Assembly: GCF_000969825.1 (NCBI RefSeq) | Contig: NZ_KQ033919.1 | Coordinates: forward strand, 2,898,509 to 2,962,508 | Source: Parabacteroides gordonii MS-1 = DSM 23371 | GTDB taxonomy: Bacteria > Bacteroidota > Bacteroidia > Bacteroidales > Tannerellaceae | Length of the DNA: 64,000 nucleotides | Direction of reading: 5' to 3' | Part shown: in pieces, positions 45,376-54,440 of the stretch | Layout: every line of letters begins with the position of its first letter | How positions within the stretch are numbered: position 1 is the first letter of the stretch | Translations under genes and position numbers: made by a program | The notes under the pieces: generated by a model | What the model was told of the DNA's origin: nothing | Seen by the model: only the letters and a program-made list of their open reading frames with translations | The model's database searches: none

Positions 45376-47739
45376 TTATTTGTCGTACACTTTGCCTTGT
45401 TCGCTGATGACCGTGCAGTTCTGCTGTTCCACCTTTAGCCGTTCGGCGTATTTGCGGAGTTGTGCCTTGTGACGCTCGCAAGGAACAAGGTCTTTTTCGA
45501 TATCCCCCCGCGGAGTGGCTTTCAACCGCTTCTGTCCGGTACGGATGATTTCTAAGGCACGGGAATATTTCTGTTTATCATTCCGTATACCGTCCAGGCA
45601 GGGACTTACTTCGGGACGGTCGAAAGAGATTTGTGCGGTCAGCTTTCGTCCGTGGTGGTTCAGATCCCAGATATTTATATTGGTTAGTTGTTTCAACTCT
45701 TCTATCTCGTGGTTAAAGAGCGGGCTTCGTCCGGCCAGTGTAGAGTCGAATGCGGACTCGTAGACCGGATAATAAACGCCGTTCAGATCCATCCAGGTGT
45801 AAAGGACTTCCTTGTCTTTGGGAGACAGTTTGACGCCATGATGATCTCCGTCTATCACTTTGGTCAGCTTGCTGACATGCGATCCCCAGGTGTACGGTTC
45901 CTGTATCGGAGCCGGGCCACCGCCTATCAGCGTGATCTCTTTCTTTACGTATAGGTTGACATAGGCTGCGTTGAAGAACGGGTTCTTGTCTTTTGCCAGT
46001 ACGAGTTTTTCCCGGTTCTTCGGGTCGAAGTCGTGGCAACGTACGCAGCTCTTATCGAGGATCGGCTGTACCTGTTCCATGAAGGAGAAGTTCTTCGGGG
46101 CTTTCCCCATCCAGCCGTTTAGCTTGGCCGGGGCTTTCTTCAGGGCCAACGGTGTCGTACCCATCGCGCTCGGAATGCTCAGGCGGTCTTCATGGCAGCC
46201 GATGCAACCGTTTACCTCGCCCGACATGACCATCGTGCCGCTTCGCATGGACTGGATCATTTTCTTATCCTTATCTAGCAACTGGAAGTAGACGAAGGTG
46301 CCGGAAGGAACTTCGAAGTTGGCAGAGCCGTCGGCTTCTACCGGTACTTCTCCCAGGATACGTTTGTTCTCGAAGCTATGCCAGTTTACGGCGGGAGCCT
46401 GTTCGCCTTGTCCGCCCCAGCCACTCTGTGTCCAGGTTCTTTTCTCCGGAGACTCGATGATACGCAGATATTTTACGGTGCCGGGAGTTACGCCTTTCAT
46501 ATGTGTGCCGTGGTAAACGTTCTGTACGTAGAACGTGCCTTTCTTATCCGTATAGTTCCTGTTGGAAGGGATTGCATGCGGTTTGGGGCGTGGCTCGATG
46601 ATCATCGGGTCGAAAAGGCTTCTGTTTCCTTCAAGGAGCAACTCTTGTGTGCCGTCGCGGCCAACCAGGTAGATACCTGATTTAGAGTCCAGGTGCATCC
46701 ATCCGCCGGGCTTTGTCCAGATCGTGCGTGAGGTGAGGAAGAAGTTTTCGTTCAGCGGATAAGGATCTTCAAAGAAGTATTCGATCCATTTGAAAGAGTC
46801 CAGGTCGCCTTTATCTACCAGTTTCAGGCTTTCTTCCGGCCATATTTGCAGGACAGGTTCTACACCGTCCACTCCTTTTTTCCTGTCGATAATAGCCAGT
46901 GCACCCCAGGGGCGGTCATGGCAGGAACCGAAGATACAGATCACCTGGTCGGTTCCGGGGATCTGGCGGGCATCGATTACTCCGCCCGGCGATTGGGTAT
47001 TGTTACCGTAATAGATGGAATGCTTTGTCCCGTCCGGATTTACCGTCCATAAGCCTTGCGCATCACCGAAGTTACGGTCTACGTATTCCCAGCGGTCGTA
47101 CAGGATGCGTCCGTCGCTCAGCAGAGAGGAATGTCCTTCAAACAGCGTACTGACACCGATCTGTGTAATGTTGGCACCATCTGCTTCCATCCGGTAGAGG
47201 TTACACATGATATGGCGGTTGCACATGCAATATTTCGGTTGGCGGGTGGAGCTGAATACAATGCCGCCGTCGGGCAGATAAAGCGGGTCGATATCTGATA
47301 TCCCTTCCGCAAACGTAAGCTGTTTCATGCCGCTTCCGTCTGTATTCATCTCATAGATATGGTAGAAATCGTCCTTATTCTTTCGCATGGAGAAGATGAT
47401 CTTTTTCCCGTCGAAAGACAGTTCGGGATCACGTATCACGCCGTCTTTCAGTTCTATCAGTGTGGTAATATTTCCGGTGTTGACGTCATAGATACGCATG
47501 GCTCCTCCCGGGCAGAAACTACTCTCGTTGATCTCTCCCTTCTGGAATAGGGTCGCTGTGTTGTGATGGTCGGGTGCATACTGTTCCCGCTCGATATACA
47601 ATATTTGCTTACCGGCCAGTTGTTCTTTTGCTTTTGGGGTCAGTGTAATTGTCTTGGGAATCATTTGCTGGGCGGGGAGCTGTATATTTCCACCATATAC
47701 AACTGCCAGGAGTATAAAGATTAGCTTGTAGTTTTTCAT
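45376..47739 (-). CDS. HzsA-related exported protein with two c-type haem motifs
   Basis: This 787-residue exported protein begins with a TolB/WD40-like beta-propeller (DPELSFDGKKIIFSMRKN, IYEMNTDGSGMKQLTF, DIDPLYLPDGGIVFSSTR). A cytochrome-like C-terminal half has CxxCH motifs at CIGCH and CVRCH. This layout is annotated in databases as hydrazine-synthase-alpha-related, but no hydrazine chemistry is implied. Haem attachment would need a cytochrome c maturation system, none of which is in the window. The gene stands alone, and an array of dyads lies just past its stop. Confidence 0.75.
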   Translation of the reverse strand: MKNYKLIFILLAVVYGGNIQLPAQQMIPKTITLTPKAKEQLAGKQILYIEREQYAPDHHNTATLFQKGEINESSFCPGGAMRIYDVNTGNITTLIELKDGVIRDPELSFDGKKIIFSMRKNKDDFYHIYEMNTDGSGMKQLTFAEGISDIDPLYLPDGGIVFSSTRQPKYCMCNRHIMCNLYRMEADGANITQIGVSTLFEGHSSLLSDGRILYDRWEYVDRNFGDAQGLWTVNPDGTKHSIYYGNNTQSPGGVIDARQIPGTDQVICIFGSCHDRPWGALAIIDRKKGVDGVEPVLQIWPEESLKLVDKGDLDSFKWIEYFFEDPYPLNENFFLTSRTIWTKPGGWMHLDSKSGIYLVGRDGTQELLLEGNRSLFDPMIIEPRPKPHAIPSNRNYTDKKGTFYVQNVYHGTHMKGVTPGTVKYLRIIESPEKRTWTQSGWGGQGEQAPAVNWHSFENKRILGEVPVEADGSANFEVPSGTFVYFQLLDKDKKMIQSMRSGTMVMSGEVNGCIGCHEDRLSIPSAMGTTPLALKKAPAKLNGWMGKAPKNFSFMEQVQPILDKSCVRCHDFDPKNREKLVLAKDKNPFFNAAYVNLYVKKEITLIGGGPAPIQEPYTWGSHVSKLTKVIDGDHHGVKLSPKDKEVLYTWMDLNGVYYPVYESAFDSTLAGRSPLFNHEIEELKQLTNINIWDLNHHGRKLTAQISFDRPEVSPCLDGIRNDKQKYSRALEIIRTGQKRLKATPRGDIEKDLVPCERHKAQLRKYAERLKVEQQNCTVISEQGKVYDK

Positions 47740-47907
47740 ATGCTACGTCTTTGAATGTGTAATAGATTGGTCTACTTATCGATAAGGACAAAAATAGCCC
47801 TTTTGCAGTAATCAACTTTATTTATTTTGTTAATTTTCCTTCCTTTACTGTAATTATCCGATTTCTTTGACGACTGATATAGTAAATAATACGATAGAGC
47901 AAGCTTA

Positions 47908-48396
47908 ATGAATGCACAACAACAAGAGAAGGAGTTTATAGAACTTGTAGAGGAATACAAACAAGTGATATATAAGGTATGCTATATCTACGCTACCGAT
48001 CCGGACAATCTGAACGACTTGTATCAGGAAGTCGTGATCAACCTATGGAAAGCTTTTCCCCGCTTCCGGGGCGAGTGTAAGGCTTCGACCTGGGTGTATC
48101 GCATCGGACTGAACACTTGTATTTCCTTTTTCCGTAAATCCAAATCACGGCCGGAAGTGGTACCTATCTCGGTCGACCTGGAAGCGGTGGCAGAGGAAGA
48201 AGATAAAACGGCTCAACTTCATGAGCTCTACCGGATGATCAATTGCCTGGGACGTTTGGAGCGTGCCTTGATCCTGCTCTGGCTGGAAGAAAGAAGTTAT
48301 CAGGAAATGGCGGATATCACCGGTATATCACGTAATAATGTGGCCGTTAAACTCAATCGTATTAAAGAGAAACTGAAACAGATGTCGAACGAATAA
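47908..48396 (+). CDS. ECF sigma factor
   Basis: This is a 162-residue sigma-70 family protein with region 2 (DLYQEVVINLWKAFPRFRGE, STWVYRIGLNTCISFFRKS) and region 4 (LGRLERALILLWLEERSYQEMA, then ISRNNVAVKLNRIKEKL). It is followed after 12 bases by a membrane protein gene that may be its regulator. Its target promoters cannot be told from the window. Confidence 0.9.
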   Translation: MNAQQQEKEFIELVEEYKQVIYKVCYIYATDPDNLNDLYQEVVINLWKAFPRFRGECKASTWVYRIGLNTCISFFRKSKSRPEVVPISVDLEAVAEEEDKTAQLHELYRMINCLGRLERALILLWLEERSYQEMADITGISRNNVAVKLNRIKEKLKQMSNE

Positions 48397-48408
48397 AAAA
48401 ACAGCTTT

Positions 48409-48993
48409 ATGGACTTGAATGAATTGAAAGCGAACTGGAATATATTAAATGAACGTTTGCAAAAGAATGAAATATTGAATAGGAGGATTGTTAAAGATAT
48501 GATCACCGGCTGTATATTAACGGCTAGGGAACGTTTGATGTGGAAGATTATAATCGGATATTGTATATATTTTGTTTGTATACTGCTGACAGTCTTCAGT
48601 CCTTTCTTATTTGGAACTCCGTTGTTTATGGCCTGTTGCTTGGTCGGCTTCATGGTTGCTATCATATTAGGGGGATTGCCGGCTTTTATTACTTTTTACG
48701 GATTTAGTGTGGAGAAGCCGTTGACGGACTCTTTCCGGCGATTATTATTATATCAGAAATTTATGAGATTGGGCTATCCTGTTATTGTCATATCAGGCTT
48801 GGTTTTGATGACAGTTCTCTTTTCTTCGTATGGGAAATTTGGTGCGAACAGAATAACTTTTATCTTTATTTCAGCATCTGTTATAGCGCTTGTAGGTAGT
48901 TTTATCGAGTATCGATGGGATTCATCGAAGGTGGAAGCAATGAAAAAAGGGTTGGAAGAATTACAGGAGTTTGAGGAAGAGGAAACTGTTTAG
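48409..48993 (+). CDS. Membrane protein paired with the ECF sigma factor
   Basis: This 194-residue protein has a cytoplasmic N-terminal helix (DLNELKANWNILNERLQKNE), about four hydrophobic segments, and an acidic coiled tail (KKGLEELQEFEEEETV). I recognise no family. Position right after the sigma gene suggests an anti-sigma or sensor role, but this is inferred from context only. Its stop overlaps that of the convergent toxin remnant. Confidence 0.7.
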   Translation: MDLNELKANWNILNERLQKNEILNRRIVKDMITGCILTARERLMWKIIIGYCIYFVCILLTVFSPFLFGTPLFMACCLVGFMVAIILGGLPAFITFYGFSVEKPLTDSFRRLLLYQKFMRLGYPVIVISGLVLMTVLFSSYGKFGANRITFIFISASVIALVGSFIEYRWDSSKVEAMKKGLEELQEFEEEETV

Positions 48994-49196
48994 AATAAAT
49001 CTGCATGTGTCCCCGTATCGGTCATGATCAAGATCAATTCCGTATCATTTTGTTGCCATATCAGAAGCCAGTCGCTTTTGATATGGTACTCCCATAGACC
49101 GGAGATTGTTTGGTCGTATCCATATTTAAGAATAATAAACCATTCGTCAACGAACTCCTGTCGTTTGTCACAATAATTTCCCGGGGAGTTTCTGCT
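48990..49196 (-). pseudogene. Remnant of a YafQ-type toxin gene
   Basis: On the minus strand the frame ends WEYHIKSDWLLIWQQNDTEL, then THADLF and a stop. This is the conserved C-terminus of YafQ/RelE-like toxins (ECHI-x-PDWLLIY ... GTHSDLF). Upstream the reading frame continues (PGNYCDKRQEFVDEW) but has no recognisable N-terminal half, no start codon with a plausible site, and no antitoxin gene. It is therefore a relic. Confidence 0.65.
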
Positions 49197-49208
49197 TATT
49201 TACTTTTG
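49177..49208 (+). promoter_or_regulatory. Promoter for the TonB-plug barrel gene
   Basis: TTTC (49177-49180), 20 bases, then TACTTTTG (49201-49208), an exact -7 element. The ATG is at 49226, giving a leader of about 10 bases. Confidence 0.6.
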
Positions 49209-49225
49209 AAACAAAAACAAAAGAT

Positions 49226-51427
49226 ATGGGCGGAAGTAAATTTCTTTTAATCGCATTACTGTTGGCTTTTTATGTGAGTGATGTCTTTGCACAGTTCATC
49301 ATGCCGGATACCATTCCCGATCAAGATATCGAGGAGGTTGTAGTGGTTGCCAAGTTGCCGGAACTGGAGATAAAGGCGGATAAAATGACGTATCATCTGG
49401 ATGCATCCGTCGTACGTAAACAAGGCAGCCTGTATGAGGTACTCGAAACGCTCCCCGGAGTGGTTGTTAATAAGGATGGTTCTATCTATATGAACGGGAA
49501 AAGCGGTATCAATGTCCTGATAGATGGAAAACAAACCTATCTTTCCGGACAGGAACTGGTGAATCTGCTTAAGGCTACCCCGGCATCCACGGCTGACAAG
49601 ATAGATCTGATCACCCACCCATCCGCCCGCTATGATGCCAGCGGTAACTCCGGTCTGATCGATATCCATACGAAAAAGATTAAGCTTCAGGGATTGAATC
49701 TCTCGGTAAACGGTGGATTTTCACAAGGTATACGAAGCAAAGGAAACGGTAGCTTTTCTTTAAACAGGCGGAACGGTAAGTTTAATTTTTACCTGACATA
49801 TTCTTTTTACCAGGGAAACGATCAGCATGATCTGGAAATAAATCGTTTGTATTCCAGTGAGTTAACGGGGTTGGCTTCTGATCTGAAGCTGTATCAGTAT
49901 TCTTATAGTGAATCCCCTTATGCCTCTCATTATTATCGGGCAGGTGTAGACTTCTATCTCTCCCCTCAAACGACAATCGGTGTTTCAACCAATGGAAATA
50001 TTTTTCATGGGGAGAACGAAGGTGATATGGACTCTTCTTTTTCCCTGTATCCACGGACTGCTCCGGATTCGACGGCACATACGTTAAACCTGAATGACAG
50101 GCATAAGATCAATTTTTCCGGCGGGATCAGTTTGACGCATCGGTTTGATTCCGTTGGCAAAGTGCTGGATGCCTCATTCGACTACCTGAACTTTCATTCA
50201 GATGAAGATCAATTCATATATAACTCTTTCCGCAATCTGATCAATCAGATTGAAAGACAAGACTCCATGCGGGGAGATATCAAAGGAAACATAAACCTGT
50301 ATGCCGGACAGATCAACATGAAATTCCCGTTTGAAAATGGTTGGGTATTGAATGCCGGCGTTAAATCGTCATATGTTTCCATTGATAACGAAGCCCTGTA
50401 TGCAAACCGTATACAGAATGCATGGAGTAGCAATGAGGGATTGACCCAGGGCTTCTCTTATAAAGAAAATATCAATGCCGCTTATATAGAAGGGAATGCC
50501 CGGTTGGGTGAATTATCCGTACAAGCCGGCCTTCGCCTGGAAAATACTAGATATAAAGGGCGTCAAACAGCTGTAGCCTGCGATTCTTCGTTTTCCGATC
50601 ATAGTATAGATTTGTTTCCGACCGTATTACTGGAATACGCTTTAGGAGAAAATAAATTATCCCTGTTCTACGGAAAACGTATCAACCGTCCCAACTACGG
50701 CGACTTGAATCCGTCGACTTATATATTTGATAATTACACTTATGAACGGGGCAATACATTGTTAAAGCCGGAAAAGACGGACAATCTGGAGCTTTCCTAT
50801 GCGTTTAAAGATTTGTTCAAGGCCGCTTTTCTGTTTTCTTATACCAGTAAAGCAATGGTGAAAAGTTATATCGTAGAGGAGAATAAACGGGTTTTTGTTA
50901 CTCCTCTCAATCTGAATCGGGCCATCTCGTTAGGCCCGCGTGTGAATACAGGAATACTTTCGCCGGTTTCTTTCTGGAATTTGAGTGCCAATGCAGCATT
51001 TGTCTACAACCGTTATCAATGGTCGGAGGAATTATCCAATAAAGTAAATGAAGACTGTACCTGGATCGCTGGATTAAATAATCAGTTTAGCTTCAGTAAA
51101 GGATGGAGTGCCGAGCTATCCGGTTATTATAATGGAAGAATGGCGGCGGGACAGGCCACGATCAGCCCTGTCTGGCAGGTAAACTGCGGAATACAGAAGA
51201 GTATCCTGAAAAATAAGGCTACCGTCAGTTTGTTTGCACGGGATATTTTCCATTCTTATCGATACAATATGGAACTGACAGTGCCGGGGCAACGGGCTTT
51301 TACCAAAGAACGGTATGATAACACCCTTGTCGGCGTATCTTTCTTCTGGCGCTTCAGCAAAGGGTATGAAACGAAAGAATCCGGTCGGAAAAGTGATATA
51401 GATCAGAGTAAAAGAATAAATTTGTAA
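49226..51427 (+). CDS. TonB-plug outer-membrane beta-barrel protein
   Basis: The 733-residue protein has a signal peptide and a TonB-dependent plug (IEEVVVVAKLPELEIKADKM, VLETLPGVVVNKDGSIYMNG, LIDGKQTYLSGQELVNLL). The OMP_b-brl_3-type barrel follows (YGKRINRPNYGDLNPSTYI is characteristic). No carboxypeptidase-regulatory domain precedes the plug and there is no SusD partner. The order barrel-LytS-LytTR is common in Bacteroidetes, and the pair downstream may regulate it. Confidence 0.88.
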   Translation: MGGSKFLLIALLLAFYVSDVFAQFIMPDTIPDQDIEEVVVVAKLPELEIKADKMTYHLDASVVRKQGSLYEVLETLPGVVVNKDGSIYMNGKSGINVLIDGKQTYLSGQELVNLLKATPASTADKIDLITHPSARYDASGNSGLIDIHTKKIKLQGLNLSVNGGFSQGIRSKGNGSFSLNRRNGKFNFYLTYSFYQGNDQHDLEINRLYSSELTGLASDLKLYQYSYSESPYASHYYRAGVDFYLSPQTTIGVSTNGNIFHGENEGDMDSSFSLYPRTAPDSTAHTLNLNDRHKINFSGGISLTHRFDSVGKVLDASFDYLNFHSDEDQFIYNSFRNLINQIERQDSMRGDIKGNINLYAGQINMKFPFENGWVLNAGVKSSYVSIDNEALYANRIQNAWSSNEGLTQGFSYKENINAAYIEGNARLGELSVQAGLRLENTRYKGRQTAVACDSSFSDHSIDLFPTVLLEYALGENKLSLFYGKRINRPNYGDLNPSTYIFDNYTYERGNTLLKPEKTDNLELSYAFKDLFKAAFLFSYTSKAMVKSYIVEENKRVFVTPLNLNRAISLGPRVNTGILSPVSFWNLSANAAFVYNRYQWSEELSNKVNEDCTWIAGLNNQFSFSKGWSAELSGYYNGRMAAGQATISPVWQVNCGIQKSILKNKATVSLFARDIFHSYRYNMELTVPGQRAFTKERYDNTLVGVSFFWRFSKGYETKESGRKSDIDQSKRINL

Positions 51428-51448
51428 GAATAAAATAAATAAAAGGAT

Positions 51449-52471
51449 ATGAAGCCATTTTCCCGTTGGATATCTCCGCTGATCCTGGGTGTTGTCATGT
51501 TTAACACCATCCGGTTAGTGACTGATTTACCTGCACATAATCCATTTTGGGCAGACTCGGTTCCTTTTCATATGCTGGCATTATTAGTGTCGGTATTGAT
51601 GAGTTATGGATTTGACTTTCAGGGTCGTTACTATATGGAAAAAGTCCGGGCCAAAAACATTTCAGTCACATTGGAGTATTCTATATTGCTGGTGTTTTTG
51701 TTTTTGGGTGTAAATCTGATATTGTATCTGGGTGATTACATTGGTATTTTATATCTGGGTGATAAGGTTGCCGATTATGTGATAGCGGATGTCGTTTGTA
51801 TATTATATTTCTTTCTGTATTATATCATCATTCGTAATGATAAACTGGAAAAGGAGTATAATCAGCAATCTTTACAGTTGGAAAAGATAAAGGTCGATCA
51901 ACTCGAAATCGAACTTAAATTTCTTCGGGCGCAATATCATCCCCATTTCCTTTTTAATGCATTGAATACAGTCTATTTTCAGATTGACGAGAAGAATACG
52001 ATGCCGCGTCATACATTGGAAATGTTGTCGGACTTGTTGCGTTATCAATTATATGGAGGAAATAAGAAAGTACCGATTCAAAAAGAGATCGATTACCTGA
52101 AAACATATATGAATTTTCAACGTTTGCGTATGAGTAAACGCTTGATTCTTAATATCCATATATCAGAGGAGTTGAAAGAACAGAAGATTTATCCGTTACT
52201 TTTCCTTCCGTTGATTGAGAATGCATTTAAATATGTAGGTGGTGATTATCATATTGATCTGGATATGTCGTGGAATAAAGAGAGAATCCTATTTACTATA
52301 TTTAATTCCAAACCGCCGTATGCAGAAAAAGAGTTGCCACGAAAAGGAATCGGTTTGGAGAATCTAAGAAGAAGATTGACTCTTTTGTATCCTGAGAAGT
52401 ATAGTCTGGACATAGAGGATGATCCGGATCATTTTGTGGCAAAGTTAATGATTGAAATAGAAAGCGTATGA
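51449..52471 (+). CDS. LytS-type sensor histidine kinase
   Basis: This 340-residue kinase has four N-terminal membrane segments, a coiled coil, and a His_kinase domain with the phospho-acceptor in AQYHPHFLFNALNTVYF. The N-box is LLFLPLIENAFKYVGG and the G-box is KGIGLENLRRRL. It passes phosphate to the LytTR regulator, whose start overlaps its stop by four bases. The signal is unknown. Confidence 0.92.
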   Translation: MKPFSRWISPLILGVVMFNTIRLVTDLPAHNPFWADSVPFHMLALLVSVLMSYGFDFQGRYYMEKVRAKNISVTLEYSILLVFLFLGVNLILYLGDYIGILYLGDKVADYVIADVVCILYFFLYYIIIRNDKLEKEYNQQSLQLEKIKVDQLEIELKFLRAQYHPHFLFNALNTVYFQIDEKNTMPRHTLEMLSDLLRYQLYGGNKKVPIQKEIDYLKTYMNFQRLRMSKRLILNIHISEELKEQKIYPLLFLPLIENAFKYVGGDYHIDLDMSWNKERILFTIFNSKPPYAEKELPRKGIGLENLRRRLTLLYPEKYSLDIEDDPDHFVAKLMIEIESV

Positions 52472-53163
52472 AAATAAAATGTATAATTACCGACGATGAA
52501 CCGGTAGCCCGCGAAGGATTGCAGTCGTATGTGGAGAAAGTGGATTTCCTGGCATTGACAGGTGTGTGTGAAGATGCTATCCAACTGAATACTTTGTTAA
52601 AGACTGAGCAGCCGGATTTACTTTTTCTGGATATAGAGATGCCTTATTTATCCGGTTTGGATTTATTGGCTACCCTGTCTAATCCCCCTAAAGTCATTAT
52701 TACATCCGCTTACGAGCAATATGCCCTGAAAGGCTATGAGTTGGATGTGACTGATTATTTATTGAAGCCGATCTCTTTCGAACGTTTTCTGAAAGCGGTA
52801 AATAAGGTGCATGACCTTTTACAGAAAGAAACAGCCCCTGCAGCAGAGGAATTTCTTTTTGTCAAGAGCGATAAACAGATGAAAAAGGTTTTTTTGAAGG
52901 ATATTCTTTTTATTGAGGGATTAGAGAACTATATTTGTATTTATACTGCTTCGGATAAGATTCTGGTTCACTCGACAATGAAAAATATATATAATTCTTT
53001 GCCGGAAAGTGATTTTATCCAGACTCATCGGTCTTTTATAGTCAATATCCATCACGTCAGCCTGATCGAAGGTAACATATTGAATATTGCAGGCCATGAA
53101 ATACCCATTGCGCGTAATTATCGGGAGACGGTTTTGGCCCGTATAATAAAAAATCCCCTGTAG
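52468..53163 (+). CDS. LytTR-family response regulator
   Basis: This 231-residue protein has a receiver domain with acidic pocket DDE at 9-11, phospho-Asp55 in FLDIEMP and the late Lys in LLKPISFERF. A LytTR DNA-binding domain follows at about 130-228 (FVKSDKQMKKVFLKDILFIE, FIQTHRSFIVNIHHV). It forms a two-component pair with the preceding kinase. Direct targets are not evident, but the flanking barrel genes are candidates. Confidence 0.93.
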   Translation: MKIKCIITDDEPVAREGLQSYVEKVDFLALTGVCEDAIQLNTLLKTEQPDLLFLDIEMPYLSGLDLLATLSNPPKVIITSAYEQYALKGYELDVTDYLLKPISFERFLKAVNKVHDLLQKETAPAAEEFLFVKSDKQMKKVFLKDILFIEGLENYICIYTASDKILVHSTMKNIYNSLPESDFIQTHRSFIVNIHHVSLIEGNILNIAGHEIPIARNYRETVLARIIKNPL

Positions 53164-53241
53164 TTGTCCTAAATATCCCCGGTTGATATACGAAACTCTT
53201 TCTGCTGTCGTTTAAGTATCATAACAAATTAAATACAAGTT

Positions 53242-53916
53242 ATGAAAAAGAAGAGTTGTGTGTGGTTAGTGTGTGCTTTGTTATGTGTTACTGTCATGGG
53301 GAAAGCACAGGTGTTTACGTTGGAAAATGGATTTGGTATTTCTTCTATGCGCTACAAAGGTATTGGTCAAGCGCTGGATAAAATACATCCTTATCATGTC
53401 TCATTGGGTATGCAATATCTGGATAAGGGTTGGTTTAACTTATCAAGTAATGTTGGTTATTTGAGGAGAGGAGAACGGGATAAGGAGGATCCGACAAGCG
53501 TATGGGCGGGAAGCTATCAGGTCATAGGAATAAATCTCCATTATCTGACGTTAAATACAACTTTTGATTTGAAGAAAATGAGTCGTGATGGTTATACCTG
53601 TTATATAGGTGTAGGGCCCAGAATTGATTTTCTGTTAAAATCATCAGTTGATCTTTATGCTAGTGATAATGACTATTCTAAACGAACAATAGATGGATAT
53701 CATTCTGTTTTATTCGGTTTGAAATGTGTAGGAGGTATCCGGAAGGATTTTGGTTGTATGCAAATCGGACTTAATTTCGCTTATTTACCAAGTTTCACTC
53801 GTTTAAATCCGGTTACTCGCGATAGAACATTTACTTTTGGCTTATCTTTGGGGTATAAACTGGGTGCGGGTAAAGAAAAGGCGGAAACTATTCGTTCCGT
53901 TCGCCGGCATAAATAA
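53242..53916 (+). CDS. Outer-membrane beta-barrel-like protein
   Basis: The 224-residue exported protein has a signal peptide (VCALLCVTVMGKAQ) and alternating strands (YHVSLGMQYLDKGWFNLSSN, TCYIGVGPRIDFLLKS, GGIRKDFGCMQIGLNFAYL). The late TFGLSLGYKLG strand is typical of a small barrel, but it is followed by a basic tail (RSVRRHK). No specific family is recognised. It follows the response-regulator gene by 78 bases and may be one of its targets. Confidence 0.7.
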   Translation: MKKKSCVWLVCALLCVTVMGKAQVFTLENGFGISSMRYKGIGQALDKIHPYHVSLGMQYLDKGWFNLSSNVGYLRRGERDKEDPTSVWAGSYQVIGINLHYLTLNTTFDLKKMSRDGYTCYIGVGPRIDFLLKSSVDLYASDNDYSKRTIDGYHSVLFGLKCVGGIRKDFGCMQIGLNFAYLPSFTRLNPVTRDRTFTFGLSLGYKLGAGKEKAETIRSVRRHK

Positions 53917-53928
53917 TTAAATAAGCAA

Positions 53929-54417
53929 ATGGATCTTGGTAAACAAGCTGCTTTTTGGATTGAGAAACTAAAAATGTCTCCACATCCCGAAGGCGGTTAC
54001 TTTAAAGAAGAATATCGTCCGGCTACCTGGAAGCCGATAGCCGGATATCCGGCTGACCGGAGGGCGTTGACAACGATCTATTATCTGTTGGAAGATATGG
54101 ATTATTCTGCCTTTCATCGGATAAAATCTCCGGAAAGCTGGTTTTTTCATAAAGGGGAACCTTTGCTGATCTTTTCTTTTGAAGAAGGACAACTCGTTTG
54201 TCGTGAGTTGTCAGATCGGGAAAGCGGACAATTGCAGGTTACGATTGAGCCGGAGACCTGGTTCGCTGCCCGGTTAAAAGAGCCGGAAGGCTTTGCCCTG
54301 GTGAGTTGTGCCGTAGCTCCCGGATTTGAATATAAAGACTTCGAACTGGCTCGAAAAGAAATCTTGATAGACTTGTTCCCTTTGGATAAAGATATAATCG
54401 ATCAGTTATGTAGATAG
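53929..54417 (+). CDS. Cupin-fold protein, DUF985 family
   Basis: This 162-residue protein shows the DUF985/Cupin_5 pattern: MSPHPEGGYFKEEYRP, TTIYYLLEDMDYSAFHRIKSPESWFFHKGEP, then WFAARLKEPEGFALVSCAVAPGFEYKDFEL. The His and Glu residues could bind a metal or sugar, but the function is not established. It ends inside a palindrome shared with the convergent gene. Confidence 0.88.
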   Translation: MDLGKQAAFWIEKLKMSPHPEGGYFKEEYRPATWKPIAGYPADRRALTTIYYLLEDMDYSAFHRIKSPESWFFHKGEPLLIFSFEEGQLVCRELSDRESGQLQVTIEPETWFAARLKEPEGFALVSCAVAPGFEYKDFELARKEILIDLFPLDKDIIDQLCR

Positions 54418-54440
54418 GAAAAGCTCCTATCTACATAACT
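54404..54440. terminator. Palindromic terminator built from the stop regions of two convergent genes
   Basis: AGTTATGTAGATAGGA (54404-54419) pairs perfectly with TCCTATCTACATAACT (54425-54440) around AAAGC. The left arm encodes the last residues and TAG of the cupin gene, and the right arm the last codons and TAG of the minus-strand gene. Confidence 0.8.
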
